Positions 44,636 through 53,461 of a stretch of DNA of 64,000 nucleotides are shown here, in pieces. The translations under genes and the position numbers were made by a program. How positions within the stretch are numbered: the stretch's first letter is position 1; each line of letters opens with the position of its first letter. Below the pieces are notes generated by a model. The model was not told the DNA's origin. It saw nothing but the letters and a program-made list of their open reading frames with translations, and did no database searches. This DNA is from Pseudomonas solani (GTDB lineage: Bacteria; Pseudomonadota; Gammaproteobacteria; Pseudomonadales; Pseudomonadaceae): positions 2,812,501 to 2,876,500 of the forward strand of contig NZ_AP023081.1 in assembly GCF_026072635.1 (NCBI RefSeq), in the 5' to 3' direction.

Positions 44636-44817
44636 GTCGGGCTCGTGCGAGAGGAAGCTGGAGCAAGGCTACCGGATGGCGCCCCGAAGACTAAGTCGAT
44701 CATCATTTCGTCGCGCTCAGGAATGGCCTACAGCGCCTGGAGGGCCCTGCTGGCTTGGCCCCTTTCTCTCCATCGATAGCATGCCCCGCTCAGTCAAAAC
44801 ACGATGGGTGGCGAATC

Positions 44818-45783
44818 TTGTCGCGATATATGCTTTGGGTTCTTGCGGTTTTCCTTCTGGCCTCCTGGAGTCATGCCCGTGCATGCGCTTTGGATACGGG
44901 GCGTAAAACGGTGCAAGCGTTCCCGGCATCCATCAGCGCACCCCGCGATATTCCTGTCGGCGGAGTCATTTTCGATACCCATGGCTGGATTGGTACGGGC
45001 GACGCCTATGTGAGGTGCATGGAGCTCGGCTCTCACCACGTCAGTACGGGCTTCGTCAGTTCGCCCGCAGCGGTTTCGGGTCTCAGCGGGGTTTATGCCA
45101 CCAGCCTGGAAGGCATTGGGGTGCGGGTCGGCTGGGCACAGAACTCGAACAACCTGCCCGCCAGCATCGGGGGCGGGGAAATCATGCACGGCAGCCGACC
45201 TCGCAGGGAGATCCCGCGCAACCACTACGCGCCTGCCCAGCGCTTCTGGGTCCAACTGGTCAAGACCAACGACAACCCCAGCTCAGGGGCGTTGTATGTC
45301 AATTCTGTGAGGATCTATTACGACAACGAACTGACCAACGAGCTGACCTTCTCACCCACCCAGCTGGTTTTCACCAAGAAGGGCTGCAGCCTGCGCACCC
45401 CTGACACCACGGTGACGTTGCCGACCACCAACCTGCATCACTTCACTGGGGTCGGCAGCACGGCCCGGGAGAAGGCCTTCAGCCTGAATCTCGATTGCGA
45501 CCCGGATATCCGCATCTCCTACCGTGTGGACGGGCTGCATGAAGCCGGCTCGGTGCTCAAGAACGTGATAGGCCGGGACATGGCCAGGGGCATCGGCGTG
45601 CAATTGCTCAAGGGCAATGGCGGGGCGCCCCTGGCGCTGGGCGTCAGGAACGAGCACCTGAACACCGGCACCGCTGGCGGCCCCAGCGCGATTCCGCTGG
45701 TCGCGCGCTACTACCAGCTCGAGCCCACGGTCAGCCCGGGGCAGGTGCTGACCACCGCCACCCTCACCCTGTTCTACGAGTAG
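44818..45783 (+). CDS. Secreted fimbrial adhesin-like protein (second of pair)
   Basis: A 321-aa paralog of the protein at 43168: the same PRDIPVGGVIFDTHGWIGTG block, GIGVRVGWAQNSNNLPASIGG, LTFSPTQLVFTKKGC at the domain boundary and ATLTLFYE end. The signal peptide is MLWVLAVFLLASWSHARA. TTG 44818 or ATG 44830 could be the start; neither has a strong Shine-Dalgarno. GC content is a little lower than its surroundings. It ends next to the convergent AraC gene. Confidence 0.6.
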   Translation: MSRYMLWVLAVFLLASWSHARACALDTGRKTVQAFPASISAPRDIPVGGVIFDTHGWIGTGDAYVRCMELGSHHVSTGFVSSPAAVSGLSGVYATSLEGIGVRVGWAQNSNNLPASIGGGEIMHGSRPRREIPRNHYAPAQRFWVQLVKTNDNPSSGALYVNSVRIYYDNELTNELTFSPTQLVFTKKGCSLRTPDTTVTLPTTNLHHFTGVGSTAREKAFSLNLDCDPDIRISYRVDGLHEAGSVLKNVIGRDMARGIGVQLLKGNGGAPLALGVRNEHLNTGTAGGPSAIPLVARYYQLEPTVSPGQVLTTATLTLFYE

Positions 45784-45788
45784 CGCGG

Positions 45789-46823
45789 TCAGGCCCCGAA
45801 CAGCTGGCGCAGCGCGCTGGGGGAGAGCCCCGTCCAGCGCCTGAGCGAGCGGCGGAAGTTGGTGCTGTCGTGGAAGTGCAGGTACGCCGCCACCTCGTCG
45901 TTGCCGTAGCCCTTGATGCGGTAGAGGTAGAGCGCCACGTGCTTGCGCACCAGGTCACGCTGCTCCTGGTAGTGCGTGCCGTGCTTGGCCAGCTTGCGCT
46001 TGAAGGTGGCCGGGCTCATGGCGAAGGCCAGGGCCGCGTCCTCCAGCACCGGCGCCTCGCGCACCCGCTCCAGCAGCCAGCCGTAGAGCCGGTCCAGCAG
46101 GCTGGCGCGATGGCCCAGCGCCGCCAGCTGGCGCGCGCATTCCTGGCGTGCCACCTGGCCGGCGGTCTGCGACGCCTCCGGCAGCGCCCGGGTCAGCCAG
46201 GCGCGCGGCACTTGCATGGCGTCCACGTGCTGGTCGAAGCGCACCTCCTCCCCCAGGTGCACCCAGTACTGCTCGATGCAGCGCGGCTGGGCATGGGCGA
46301 AGTGGTAGCGCCACGGCAGCCGCTCCCCGCCCAGGCGCCGGCACAGCGCCGCCACCGCCGTCATGCTCGCCTCCAGCAGGAAGCGCCGGTGTTCCCCCGC
46401 CCCGCAGGCGTCCACCCAGTACAGCCAGGCGTCCTGCTCGTCCAGCACCAGCCGGGGCGCCAGCAACGGCGTCAGCAGCGCGCGCTGGCGGATTAGCTGC
46501 CCCAGCGCATCCTGCAGGTGCTCGGCATGCAGCAGGGTGTGGCTGGCGGCGCCGTAGTGGCCGGGCAGCAGCCGCTGGCCGAAGAGAAAGGCCGTGTCAT
46601 CGGCGGCCAGCAGACGCCGGGCATTGCCGATCAGCCCGAGGAACTGCTGCGGGCTGACCAGCTGCCCGCCGGCGAGGATGTCCTCGTAGAACAGGCCGGT
46701 GCCCCGCAGCAGGCGGTGGCTGTCGATCCCCCGCGAGAGCGCCAGGTCGATCAGCACCGCCGGCTGGCCGTGGGCCGGGATGAAGCGGCTGTCGCACTCG
46801 TACCAGTCACCCCTGATGGTCAT
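45789..46823 (-). CDS. AraC-family transcriptional regulator
   Basis: A 344-aa protein with an N-terminal Arabinose_bd-type domain (about 20-210) and two C-terminal HTH motifs (VLEDAALAFAMSPATFKRKLAKHG; KGYGNDEVAAYLHFHDSTNFRRSLRRWTG). It resembles the OruR/ArgR-like branch of pseudomonad regulators. It lies 9 bp downstream of the GGDEF gene and is probably co-transcribed. The target is unknown. Confidence 0.9.
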   Translation of the reverse strand: MTIRGDWYECDSRFIPAHGQPAVLIDLALSRGIDSHRLLRGTGLFYEDILAGGQLVSPQQFLGLIGNARRLLAADDTAFLFGQRLLPGHYGAASHTLLHAEHLQDALGQLIRQRALLTPLLAPRLVLDEQDAWLYWVDACGAGEHRRFLLEASMTAVAALCRRLGGERLPWRYHFAHAQPRCIEQYWVHLGEEVRFDQHVDAMQVPRAWLTRALPEASQTAGQVARQECARQLAALGHRASLLDRLYGWLLERVREAPVLEDAALAFAMSPATFKRKLAKHGTHYQEQRDLVRKHVALYLYRIKGYGNDEVAAYLHFHDSTNFRRSLRRWTGLSPSALRQLFGA

Positions 46824-46831
46824 CGCGCACC

Positions 46832-47749
46832 TCAGGCACTGTGGGCCAGGCGCGGCGAGCGGGCCTTCGCCAGGGCCAGGTTGAGCCGTTGCAGCAGCGT
46901 CTCGGGGCTCTCGTCCAGGGCCATCGCCACCGCCGTGCTGGCGCGCAGTTGCAGGCGCTCGCCGTGCTGGCGGGTGCGGTGGGCGAAGTGCATCACCGCC
47001 TCGCCCAGCTCCGTGGCCAGCTGGTGCGCCTGGCGCTCGCCGGTGTTCGGCAGCAGCACCACGAAGCGGTCGCCGGCCAGGCGGCAGAGCAGGTCCTGGC
47101 GGCGCAGGTTGAGCAGCAGCAACTGGGTCAGCGCCAGCAGCAGGTGGTCGCCCTCGGCATGGCCGAAGCGGTCGTTGACCTGGCTGAAATCATCGATGTC
47201 GAGGATCACCAGCGACAGCGGCTGGCCGTTCGCGGCGGCCTCGCCCAGGCCCAGCTCCAGCTGGCGGCGCAGGTAGTCGGCGTCGCCCAGCGGGGTGAGC
47301 GTGTCGAACTGGCGGTGCTCGCGGAACAGCCGCTCGCGCTTCTCCATCTGCGCGCTGATGGCCAGCTGCTCGCGGTGCCAGTGGTAGATGCCCAGGGTCA
47401 GCAGCACCAGGCCGATGGGCATCGGCACCGACTCCAGCCAGTGGTCCCAGTGCACCGTGTCGGGCATGCGGATGAACTCATCGAGGCTGTCGATCCACCA
47501 GGAGAAGAACACCCCCGCCAGCCCCAGCACCAGCAGGTTGGTCACCCGCCCGGCGGGCCGGCTTTTCAGCACCAGGCCGATCCACACCAGCGCCAGCAGC
47601 GCCGAGCCGCCCTCGCCGAGGATGTCCAGCCAGACCCACTCCGACGCCGCCTTCAGATCGCCCACCGCCAGGTGCAGCAGCAAACCGATATTGGCCGCCA
47701 GGAACAGCGCGGTGAGCTTGAGGCGATGCAGCTTCAGCAGGGAGGTCAT
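46832..47749 (-). CDS. Membrane protein with degenerate GGDEF domain
   Basis: A 305-aa protein with four TM helices (about residues 12-30, 38-60, 70-88, 105-122), then a GGDEF fold: VILDIDDFSQVNDRFGHAEGD. The active-site loop reads LAGDRFVVLL instead of GG(D/E)EF, so cyclase activity is doubtful. It may be a GTP- or c-di-GMP-responsive sensor acting with the co-transcribed AraC regulator; that link is inference. Confidence 0.85.
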   Translation of the reverse strand: MTSLLKLHRLKLTALFLAANIGLLLHLAVGDLKAASEWVWLDILGEGGSALLALVWIGLVLKSRPAGRVTNLLVLGLAGVFFSWWIDSLDEFIRMPDTVHWDHWLESVPMPIGLVLLTLGIYHWHREQLAISAQMEKRERLFREHRQFDTLTPLGDADYLRRQLELGLGEAAANGQPLSLVILDIDDFSQVNDRFGHAEGDHLLLALTQLLLLNLRRQDLLCRLAGDRFVVLLPNTGERQAHQLATELGEAVMHFAHRTRQHGERLQLRASTAVAMALDESPETLLQRLNLALAKARSPRLAHSA

Positions 47750-47883
47750 GGGCAGGTCCGGCGGGTTAGACCGGGCCAGCAGAGCAGATGATTGTGACGG
47801 CGAGGTTGCAGCGCCGGAGCGGGGTGGGAGGGTCGGATCGGCTCAGGGCACATGGGCAGATTTTCAGGTGCCCGGGTCGCATT

Positions 47884-47990
47884 CCGTAGGGGCGAATTCA
47901 TTCGCCAAGCAGCCCGCAGGGCTGCCCCAGCGTGGCCTGGACGCTGCGTCGCCCCTGCAGGTCGGTGGGCGAATGAATTCGCCCCTACGG
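47884..47990. repeat. Perfect 23-bp inverted repeat (GTAGGGGCGAATTC type)
   Basis: Arms at 47884-47906 and 47968-47990 are exact reverse complements over 23 bp, beginning CCGTAGGGGCGAATTC. The 61-bp centre is GC-rich. It is a chromosomal palindromic repeat, not an IS, and lies upstream of the Pho-regulated receptor operon. Confidence 0.8.
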
Positions 47991-48070
47991 CGGCTCTGGA
48001 GGGTCCTATCAGCTCAAAACCCTAGGGTTACCCCCGCAAAACCCTGCCATTCCGGCCCTATGCCGTTGTC

Positions 48071-48088
48071 CTGTCACAGAAGCGTCAT
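48071..48088 (+). promoter_or_regulatory. Pho box (PhoB site) upstream of receptor-phytase operon
   Basis: CTGTCAC-AGAA-GCGTCAT matches the 7-4-7 direct-repeat Pho box (CTGTCAT-N4-CTGTCAT) at 6/7 and 5/7. A TAGCGT candidate -10 lies 10 bp downstream, the spacing expected where PhoB replaces the -35. Confidence 0.75.
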
Positions 48089-48163
48089 CCGTGCTGCCTA
48101 GCGTCCGCTCCCAAGTTGCCGGGTCATTTGCTCGGCCTGGATTCCATCCTGGGGAGAGCATTC

Positions 48164-50692
48164 ATGTACAAGCGCAGCACCGCCGCCCGGCTTGCGGGCT
48201 TCACCTTCAGCGCACTGACCCTGGCCGTGGCCAGCGTTGCCTGGGCTGCCGACGAGGGCGCGGCCGGCGCCACCGAGCACGTCGAAGTGGTCGGCCAGGC
48301 CGCCAGCATCGACAAGGCCCTGAAAGAGCAGCGCGCCTCCGACAGCGTTGAAAGCGTGGTGCATGCCGACGGCGTCGCCCAGTTGCCGGACCAGAACGCC
48401 GCCGAAGCGGTGCAGCGCCTGCCCGGCGTCTCGGTGGAGCGCGACCAGGGCGAAGGCCGCTTCGTCAGCGTGCGCGGCCTGGGCCCGGACCTGAACAGCG
48501 TCACCATCAACGGCACCCTGGTGCCGGCCCCGGAAAGCGACCGCCGCGCCGTGGCCCTGGATGTGCTGCCCGCCGAGCTGGTGCAGTCGCTCACCGTGAT
48601 CAAGACCCTCACCCCGGACATGGACGCCAACTCCCTCGGCGGCACCGTCGACGTGGAGAGCCTCTCCGCCTTCGACCACGAGGGCCTGTTCTACACCGGC
48701 AGCACCGAGGCCAGCTACGACGAGAACACCGACAAGACCAGCCCCAAGTTCTCCGGCGCCATCAGCGACCGCTTCAGCCTCGGCGACGGCATCGACAACT
48801 TCGGCGTGGCCGCCGCCCTGAGCTGGCAGGAGCGCAAGTTCGGCTCCGACAACGTCGAGACCGGCGGCGCCTGGGACTTCGAAGACGGCGCCCGCCTGGA
48901 GGAGCTGGAGCAGCGCGACTATGCCATCACCCGCGAGCGCGCCGGCGGCGGCCTCAACTTCGACTACAAGCCCGACGACGTTTCCAGCTACTACCTGCGC
49001 ACCCTCTACAGCCGCTACAAGGACAGCGAGACGCGCAACGCCGCCGGCATCGAATTCGATGACGCGCGCCTGCCGGGCGAAACCGGTGACGGCGAGGGTT
49101 ACCGCGAGCTGAAGGACCGCGAGGAAACCCAGGAGATCCAGTCCTACGTCTTCGGCGGCGAACGCATGATGGGCCTCTGGACCCTGAGCGGGCAGGCTGG
49201 CTACAGCCAATCCAGCGAAGACAGCCCCGGCCACATCGCCGGTGCCACCTTCGAAGGCATCCGCGACTTCACCGGCACCGGCTTCGACGACAGCAAGAAG
49301 CCGCGCCTGAACGTCGAGAACGGCTTCTACGACCCGGCCAACTTCGCCCTCGACCAGGTCGACTGGGAAAAGCAGAACACCGAGGACACCGAGAAGAACA
49401 TCCGCCTGGACCTCGCCCGCGACTACGACCTCTCCGGCTACGCCGCCCAGGCCAAGTTCGGCGGCAAGCTCAGCCGCCGCGACAAGACCAACGACCTGGA
49501 AGCCTGGACCTACGAGGACCTGGATAACTTCTTCAGCGACGAACAGCTCAACCTCGGCCAGTTCCAGAAGGGCAACGTGCACTACACCCTCGACCGCTTC
49601 GGCCCCGGCATCAGCGCCAGCGCCATCAAGGGCCTGCTCGGCCAGCTCAACGCCGCCGACTTCTACAACGAGGAAGAGTCGCGGGTGAACGACTTCGACA
49701 TGAGCGAAGACATCAACGCCGCCTACCTCATGAACACCCTGGACGTGGATGATTGGCGCTTCATCGCCGGCATGCGCTACGAGGGCACCGAGTTCGAAGC
49801 CAAGGGCACCGGCATCCGCGATGGCGACTACGAGAGCATCGAGCGCAAGCGCGACTACCACCACTGGCTGCCCGGCCTGCACGCGCGCTACCAGATCGAC
49901 AAGGACACCCAGCTGCGCGCCGCCTGGACCAAGTCCGTGGTGCGCCCGACCTTCGGCCAACTGGCCCCGGGCTTCGTCATCGACGGCGACGAAGCCAGCT
50001 TCGGCAACCCCGACCTGTCGCCCCTGGAGTCGACCAACTACGACTTCGGCATCGAGCACTACCTGGGCCGCGCCGGGGTGGTTTCGGCCTTCGTCTTCTA
50101 CAAGGACATCCAGAACTTCGTCTACAACACCGACCTGGCCGGCACCGGCGACTGGGCGACCTTCGACGAAGCCAACACCTTCGCCAACGGCGACAGCGCC
50201 AAGCTCTACGGCCTGGAACTGGCCTACTCGCAGAAGTTCGACTGGCTGCCCGCCCCCTGGAACGGCCTGCTGCTGGGCGCCAACGCCACCTTCAGCCGTT
50301 CCGACGCCAGCATCGAAGGCTTCGACCAGGCCAGCGGCCGCACCCTCAAGCGCGACATCGACCTGCCCAACCAGTCCGACACCGTCGGCAACCTGATGCT
50401 GGGCTGGGAGAACGACAAACTCAGCCTGCGCCTCTCGGCCAACTACAAGTCCGACTACCTCTACGAAGTGGCCCCGGTGGGCGACCGCCAGCACGATCTG
50501 CACGTGGATGCGCAGACCTTCGTCGACTTCAGCGCCCGCTACTTCCTGACGAAGGAGCTGCAGCTTTCCTTCGAGGCGCAGAACCTCACCGACGAGAGCT
50601 ACTACGTCTACACCGGCAGCCGCAGCTACAACGCCCAGTACGAGGAATACGGCCCGACCTACACCCTCGGCCTGACCTTCACCCACTTCTGA
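48164..50692 (+). CDS. TonB-dependent receptor of the phytase/PhoX locus
   Basis: An 842-aa outer-membrane receptor (ATG 48164, signal peptide MYKRSTAARLAGFTFSALTLAVASVAWA). The plug follows directly with no STN domain: ADGVAQLPDQNAAEAVQRLPGV, RFVSVRGLGPDLNSVTING, TLTPDMDANSLGGTVDV. These are signatures of the TonB-Xanth-Caul class that imports polymers and organophosphates rather than siderophores. The barrel ends LGLTFTHF. Located behind a Pho box and upstream of phytase, exbBD-tonB and phoX, it probably takes up phytate or its products. Confidence 0.9.
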   Translation: MYKRSTAARLAGFTFSALTLAVASVAWAADEGAAGATEHVEVVGQAASIDKALKEQRASDSVESVVHADGVAQLPDQNAAEAVQRLPGVSVERDQGEGRFVSVRGLGPDLNSVTINGTLVPAPESDRRAVALDVLPAELVQSLTVIKTLTPDMDANSLGGTVDVESLSAFDHEGLFYTGSTEASYDENTDKTSPKFSGAISDRFSLGDGIDNFGVAAALSWQERKFGSDNVETGGAWDFEDGARLEELEQRDYAITRERAGGGLNFDYKPDDVSSYYLRTLYSRYKDSETRNAAGIEFDDARLPGETGDGEGYRELKDREETQEIQSYVFGGERMMGLWTLSGQAGYSQSSEDSPGHIAGATFEGIRDFTGTGFDDSKKPRLNVENGFYDPANFALDQVDWEKQNTEDTEKNIRLDLARDYDLSGYAAQAKFGGKLSRRDKTNDLEAWTYEDLDNFFSDEQLNLGQFQKGNVHYTLDRFGPGISASAIKGLLGQLNAADFYNEEESRVNDFDMSEDINAAYLMNTLDVDDWRFIAGMRYEGTEFEAKGTGIRDGDYESIERKRDYHHWLPGLHARYQIDKDTQLRAAWTKSVVRPTFGQLAPGFVIDGDEASFGNPDLSPLESTNYDFGIEHYLGRAGVVSAFVFYKDIQNFVYNTDLAGTGDWATFDEANTFANGDSAKLYGLELAYSQKFDWLPAPWNGLLLGANATFSRSDASIEGFDQASGRTLKRDIDLPNQSDTVGNLMLGWENDKLSLRLSANYKSDYLYEVAPVGDRQHDLHVDAQTFVDFSARYFLTKELQLSFEAQNLTDESYYVYTGSRSYNAQYEEYGPTYTLGLTFTHF

Positions 50693-50697
50693 TCGCC

Positions 50698-50721
50698 GCG
50701 CCCTCCCACCGGGGAGGGCGC
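50698..50721 (+). terminator. Intercistronic hairpin between receptor and phytase genes
   Basis: Perfect 10-bp stem GCGCCCTCCC / GGGAGGGCGC with a 4-nt loop and no T-tract. It is more likely an mRNA-stabilising or attenuating element than a full terminator. Confidence 0.5.
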
Positions 50722-50747
50722 TCCCCCGCATCGCCTGGAACCGCCCG

Positions 50748-52676
50748 ATGACCCACACCCGCACCCGCAATCCCCTGCTGCTCGCGGCCCTGCTCGGCCT
50801 GGCCGCCTGCCAGCCGCAGCCGGCCGCCGAAGCCCAGGCCCCGCAACTGGCCCTCAGCCCCTGGGGCGCCTCGGCCAAGGTCAAGGCCGAAGACCTGCGC
50901 CAGCTGCCCGGCTCCGCCATGCGCCTGGCCGCCAGCGAGCGCAACGGCCTGCTCCTGCTGGACGGCGAAGGCCAGGAGCTGGCGCGCCTGCCCGGCTCCT
51001 TCTCCAGCCTCGACCTGCGCAGCGCCGGCCCCAAGGGCCTGATCGCCGCCAGCCTCGACAACGCCACCCAGCAGGCCACCCTGGTGAGCCTGGATACCGG
51101 CACCCATCGCTGGGGCCGCACGCTGCAACTGCCGGCCCGTGACTACGCCGTCGCCGGGCTCTGCCTGTACCGCGACGACGCCCGCAACCTCTACCTGTTC
51201 CTGGTGGGCGAAGACGGCCACGGCGAGCAGTGGCTGGTGGGTGCCGGTGAGCGCCTCAACGCCGAGGCCCGCCACGTGCGCGGCCTGGCCCTGCCGCCGG
51301 CCGCCGAGTACTGCCAGGTGGACGATGCCGCCAACCGCCTGTTCGTCAACGAAGAGAACGTCGGCCTCTGGGCCTACCCGGCCCACCCGGAAGCCGACAG
51401 CGCCCGCGTGCCGGTGGACCTGGTCGCCCCCTTCGGCGGCCTGGCGAAAAGCGCCGGTGCCATGGCCGTGGTCCCCGGCGGCCTGTTGGCGCTGGACCCT
51501 GGCGCCGCCCGCCTGCACCTCTACCAGCAGCAGGGCGAGGCCTGGAACGCGGTGGCCAGCCTGCCGCTCCCCGGCCTGGAAGAGCCCGAGCGGATTGCCG
51601 TCGCCACCAGTGCCCAGGGCACCGACCTGCTGGTGCAGGACGACGCCAGCGGGCGCCTGTACCAGGGCCGCCTGGACTGGCAGGCGCAGCCCGTGGCCCT
51701 GCCGCCCGTGCTGCCCAGCGTCGCCTCCCTGCGCCAGAGCGAGCCGGTGGGCCGCCAGGGCGACGCGGCGGACGACCCGGCCATCTGGGTCAACCCCAAC
51801 GACCCGGCCGCCAGCCGCGTGCTCGGCACTAACAAGAAGCAGGGCCTGCTGGTCTACGGCCTCGACGGCCAACTGCTGCAGGAGCTGCCGGTGGGCCGCC
51901 TGAACAACGTCGACGTGCGCCCCGGCTTTGCCCTCGGCGGCCAGCGGGTCGACCTGGCGGTGGCCAGCAACCGCGACACCAACAGCCTCAGCCTGTTCGC
52001 CATCGACCGCGCCACGGGCGAGGTGAAGCCGGCCGGCGAGGTGCGCACCCCGCTCAAGGAGATCTACGGCATCTGCCTGTTCCAGCCGGCCTCCGGCGAG
52101 CTCTATGCCTTCGCCAACGGCAAGGACGGGCGCTTCCTGCAGTACCGCCTGGACGGCGCCAGCGGTGAAGCGAGCGGGCAGCTGGTGCGCGAGTTCCGCG
52201 TCGAGAGCCAGCCCGAGGGTTGCGTCGCCGACGACCAGCGCCAGCGCCTGTTCATCGGTGAGGAAGACGTCGGCGTCTGGGCCCTGGACGCCCGCGCCGA
52301 CGCCCCCGCCGAGCTGCACTCGGTGATGCAGGTGGGCGAGACGTTGCACGCCGACGTCGAGGGCCTGGGCCTGTACCAGAGCGACGCCCGCGACTACCTG
52401 GTGATCTCCAGCCAGGGCAACGACAGCTACGTGGTACTCGACGCCGAGCCGCCCTTCGCCCTGCGCGGTGCCTTCCGCGTCGGCCTCAACGCCGCCGCCG
52501 GCATCGACGGCGCCTCGGAGACTGACGGCCTGGAAGTCACCTCCGCCAACCTCGGCGGCCCCTGGAACCAGGGAATGCTGGTGGTGCAGGACGGCCGCAA
52601 GCGCATGCCCGAGCAGACCCAGAACTTCAAGTTCGTGCCCTGGGCCGAGGTGGCCCGGACCCTGGGTTTGCACTGA
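50748..52676 (+). CDS. Beta-propeller phytase (3-phytase), lipoprotein
   Basis: A 642-aa protein with a lipobox signal (LLGLAAC, Cys about residue 20). The C-terminal half (about 335-640) has the canonical phytase motifs in order: DAADDPAIWVNPNDP, LGTNKKQGLLVYGLDG, NNVDVR, ASNRDTNS, FANGKDG, QPEGCVADD, GEEDVGVW, DVEGLGLY, SSQGNDSY and DGASETDGLEV, which carry the Ca2+ and phosphate ligands. The N-terminal half (about 40-320) is a second, degenerate propeller (NEENVGLWAY, LALPPAAEYCQVDD). It hydrolyses phytate at the cell envelope. Confidence 0.93.
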   Translation: MTHTRTRNPLLLAALLGLAACQPQPAAEAQAPQLALSPWGASAKVKAEDLRQLPGSAMRLAASERNGLLLLDGEGQELARLPGSFSSLDLRSAGPKGLIAASLDNATQQATLVSLDTGTHRWGRTLQLPARDYAVAGLCLYRDDARNLYLFLVGEDGHGEQWLVGAGERLNAEARHVRGLALPPAAEYCQVDDAANRLFVNEENVGLWAYPAHPEADSARVPVDLVAPFGGLAKSAGAMAVVPGGLLALDPGAARLHLYQQQGEAWNAVASLPLPGLEEPERIAVATSAQGTDLLVQDDASGRLYQGRLDWQAQPVALPPVLPSVASLRQSEPVGRQGDAADDPAIWVNPNDPAASRVLGTNKKQGLLVYGLDGQLLQELPVGRLNNVDVRPGFALGGQRVDLAVASNRDTNSLSLFAIDRATGEVKPAGEVRTPLKEIYGICLFQPASGELYAFANGKDGRFLQYRLDGASGEASGQLVREFRVESQPEGCVADDQRQRLFIGEEDVGVWALDARADAPAELHSVMQVGETLHADVEGLGLYQSDARDYLVISSQGNDSYVVLDAEPPFALRGAFRVGLNAAAGIDGASETDGLEVTSANLGGPWNQGMLVVQDGRKRMPEQTQNFKFVPWAEVARTLGLH

Positions 52677-52677
52677 G

Positions 52678-52695
52678 CTGTCATCAACCCGTCAT
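52678..52695 (+). promoter_or_regulatory. Second Pho box, upstream of exbB
   Basis: CTGTCAT-CAAC-CCGTCAT: left half 7/7 and right half 6/7 to the Pho box. It begins one base after the phytase stop, with TAATCG as candidate -10. It gives exbB-exbD-tonB-phoX their own phosphate-starvation promoter. Confidence 0.8.
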
Positions 52696-52748
52696 CGCCG
52701 CGTAATCGAATAGGGCCCTGCGGGGCCCGGCAACACGAGGAACCAACC

Positions 52749-53453
52749 ATGCACGCAACATTGGAACAGATGACCGTCTGGGGCCTGATCAGCGACGCCA
52801 GCCTGCTGGTGAAAGGGGTGATGGCGATCCTGCTGTTCGCCTCCCTGTTCAGCTGGTACCTGATCGTCCAGCGCGGCGCCCTGCTGGCGCGCGTCGAGCG
52901 CCAGGCCAAGGCTTTCCAGGCGCGCTTCCGTGGCACCGCCGAACTCGGCCAGCTGCAGCGCAAGGACGGCGAGCCGGACGAGGACGCCGCCCTGGAGCGC
53001 ATCTTCCTGGCCGGCTACCAGGAGTTCGCCCAGCTGCGCCGCGAGCCGGGCATCGCCCCGGAGATGGTGGTGGACGGCGTCGAGCGCAGCCTTTACGTCG
53101 CCATCGCCGAGCAGGAAGAGCGCCTGGAGAAGGGCCTCACCTTCCTCGCCACCGTCGGTTCGGTCAGCCCCTACATCGGCCTGTTCGGCACCGTGTGGGG
53201 GATCATGAATTCCTTCATCGGCCTGTCCCAGGTGCAGCAGGCGACCCTCTCCACCGTCGCCCCGGGCATCGCCGAAGCGCTGATCGCCACCGCCATCGGC
53301 CTGTTCGCCGCCATCCCCGCAGTGATCGCCTATAACCGCTTCTCGGCCCGCGCCCAGGGCCTGGTGGCGCGCTACTACGCCTTCGGCAACGAACTGCAGG
53401 GCCGCCTGCAACGTCGCCTGGCCGGCGCCAACCCCGTCGCCGCCGCAGCCTGA
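52749..53453 (+). CDS. exbB: ExbB-like proton channel subunit
   Basis: A 234-aa MotA/TolQ/ExbB protein: TM1 near residues 16-38 (MAILLFASLFSWYLIVQ), and TM2/TM3 at about 130-215 with VGSVSPYIGLFGTVWGIMNSF and IAEALIATAIGLFAAIPAVIAYN. It forms the inner-membrane motor with ExbD and TonB. This set sits directly after phytase, so it is dedicated to this receptor rather than the housekeeping siderophore TonB complex. Confidence 0.92.
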   Translation: MHATLEQMTVWGLISDASLLVKGVMAILLFASLFSWYLIVQRGALLARVERQAKAFQARFRGTAELGQLQRKDGEPDEDAALERIFLAGYQEFAQLRREPGIAPEMVVDGVERSLYVAIAEQEERLEKGLTFLATVGSVSPYIGLFGTVWGIMNSFIGLSQVQQATLSTVAPGIAEALIATAIGLFAAIPAVIAYNRFSARAQGLVARYYAFGNELQGRLQRRLAGANPVAAAA

Positions 53454-53461
53454 GGTGCAGC

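Noticed and set aside
48098..51121. 1007-aa open frame antisense to the receptor and phytase genes
   Set aside because: Spans two real genes and a gap; composition typical of antisense translation.
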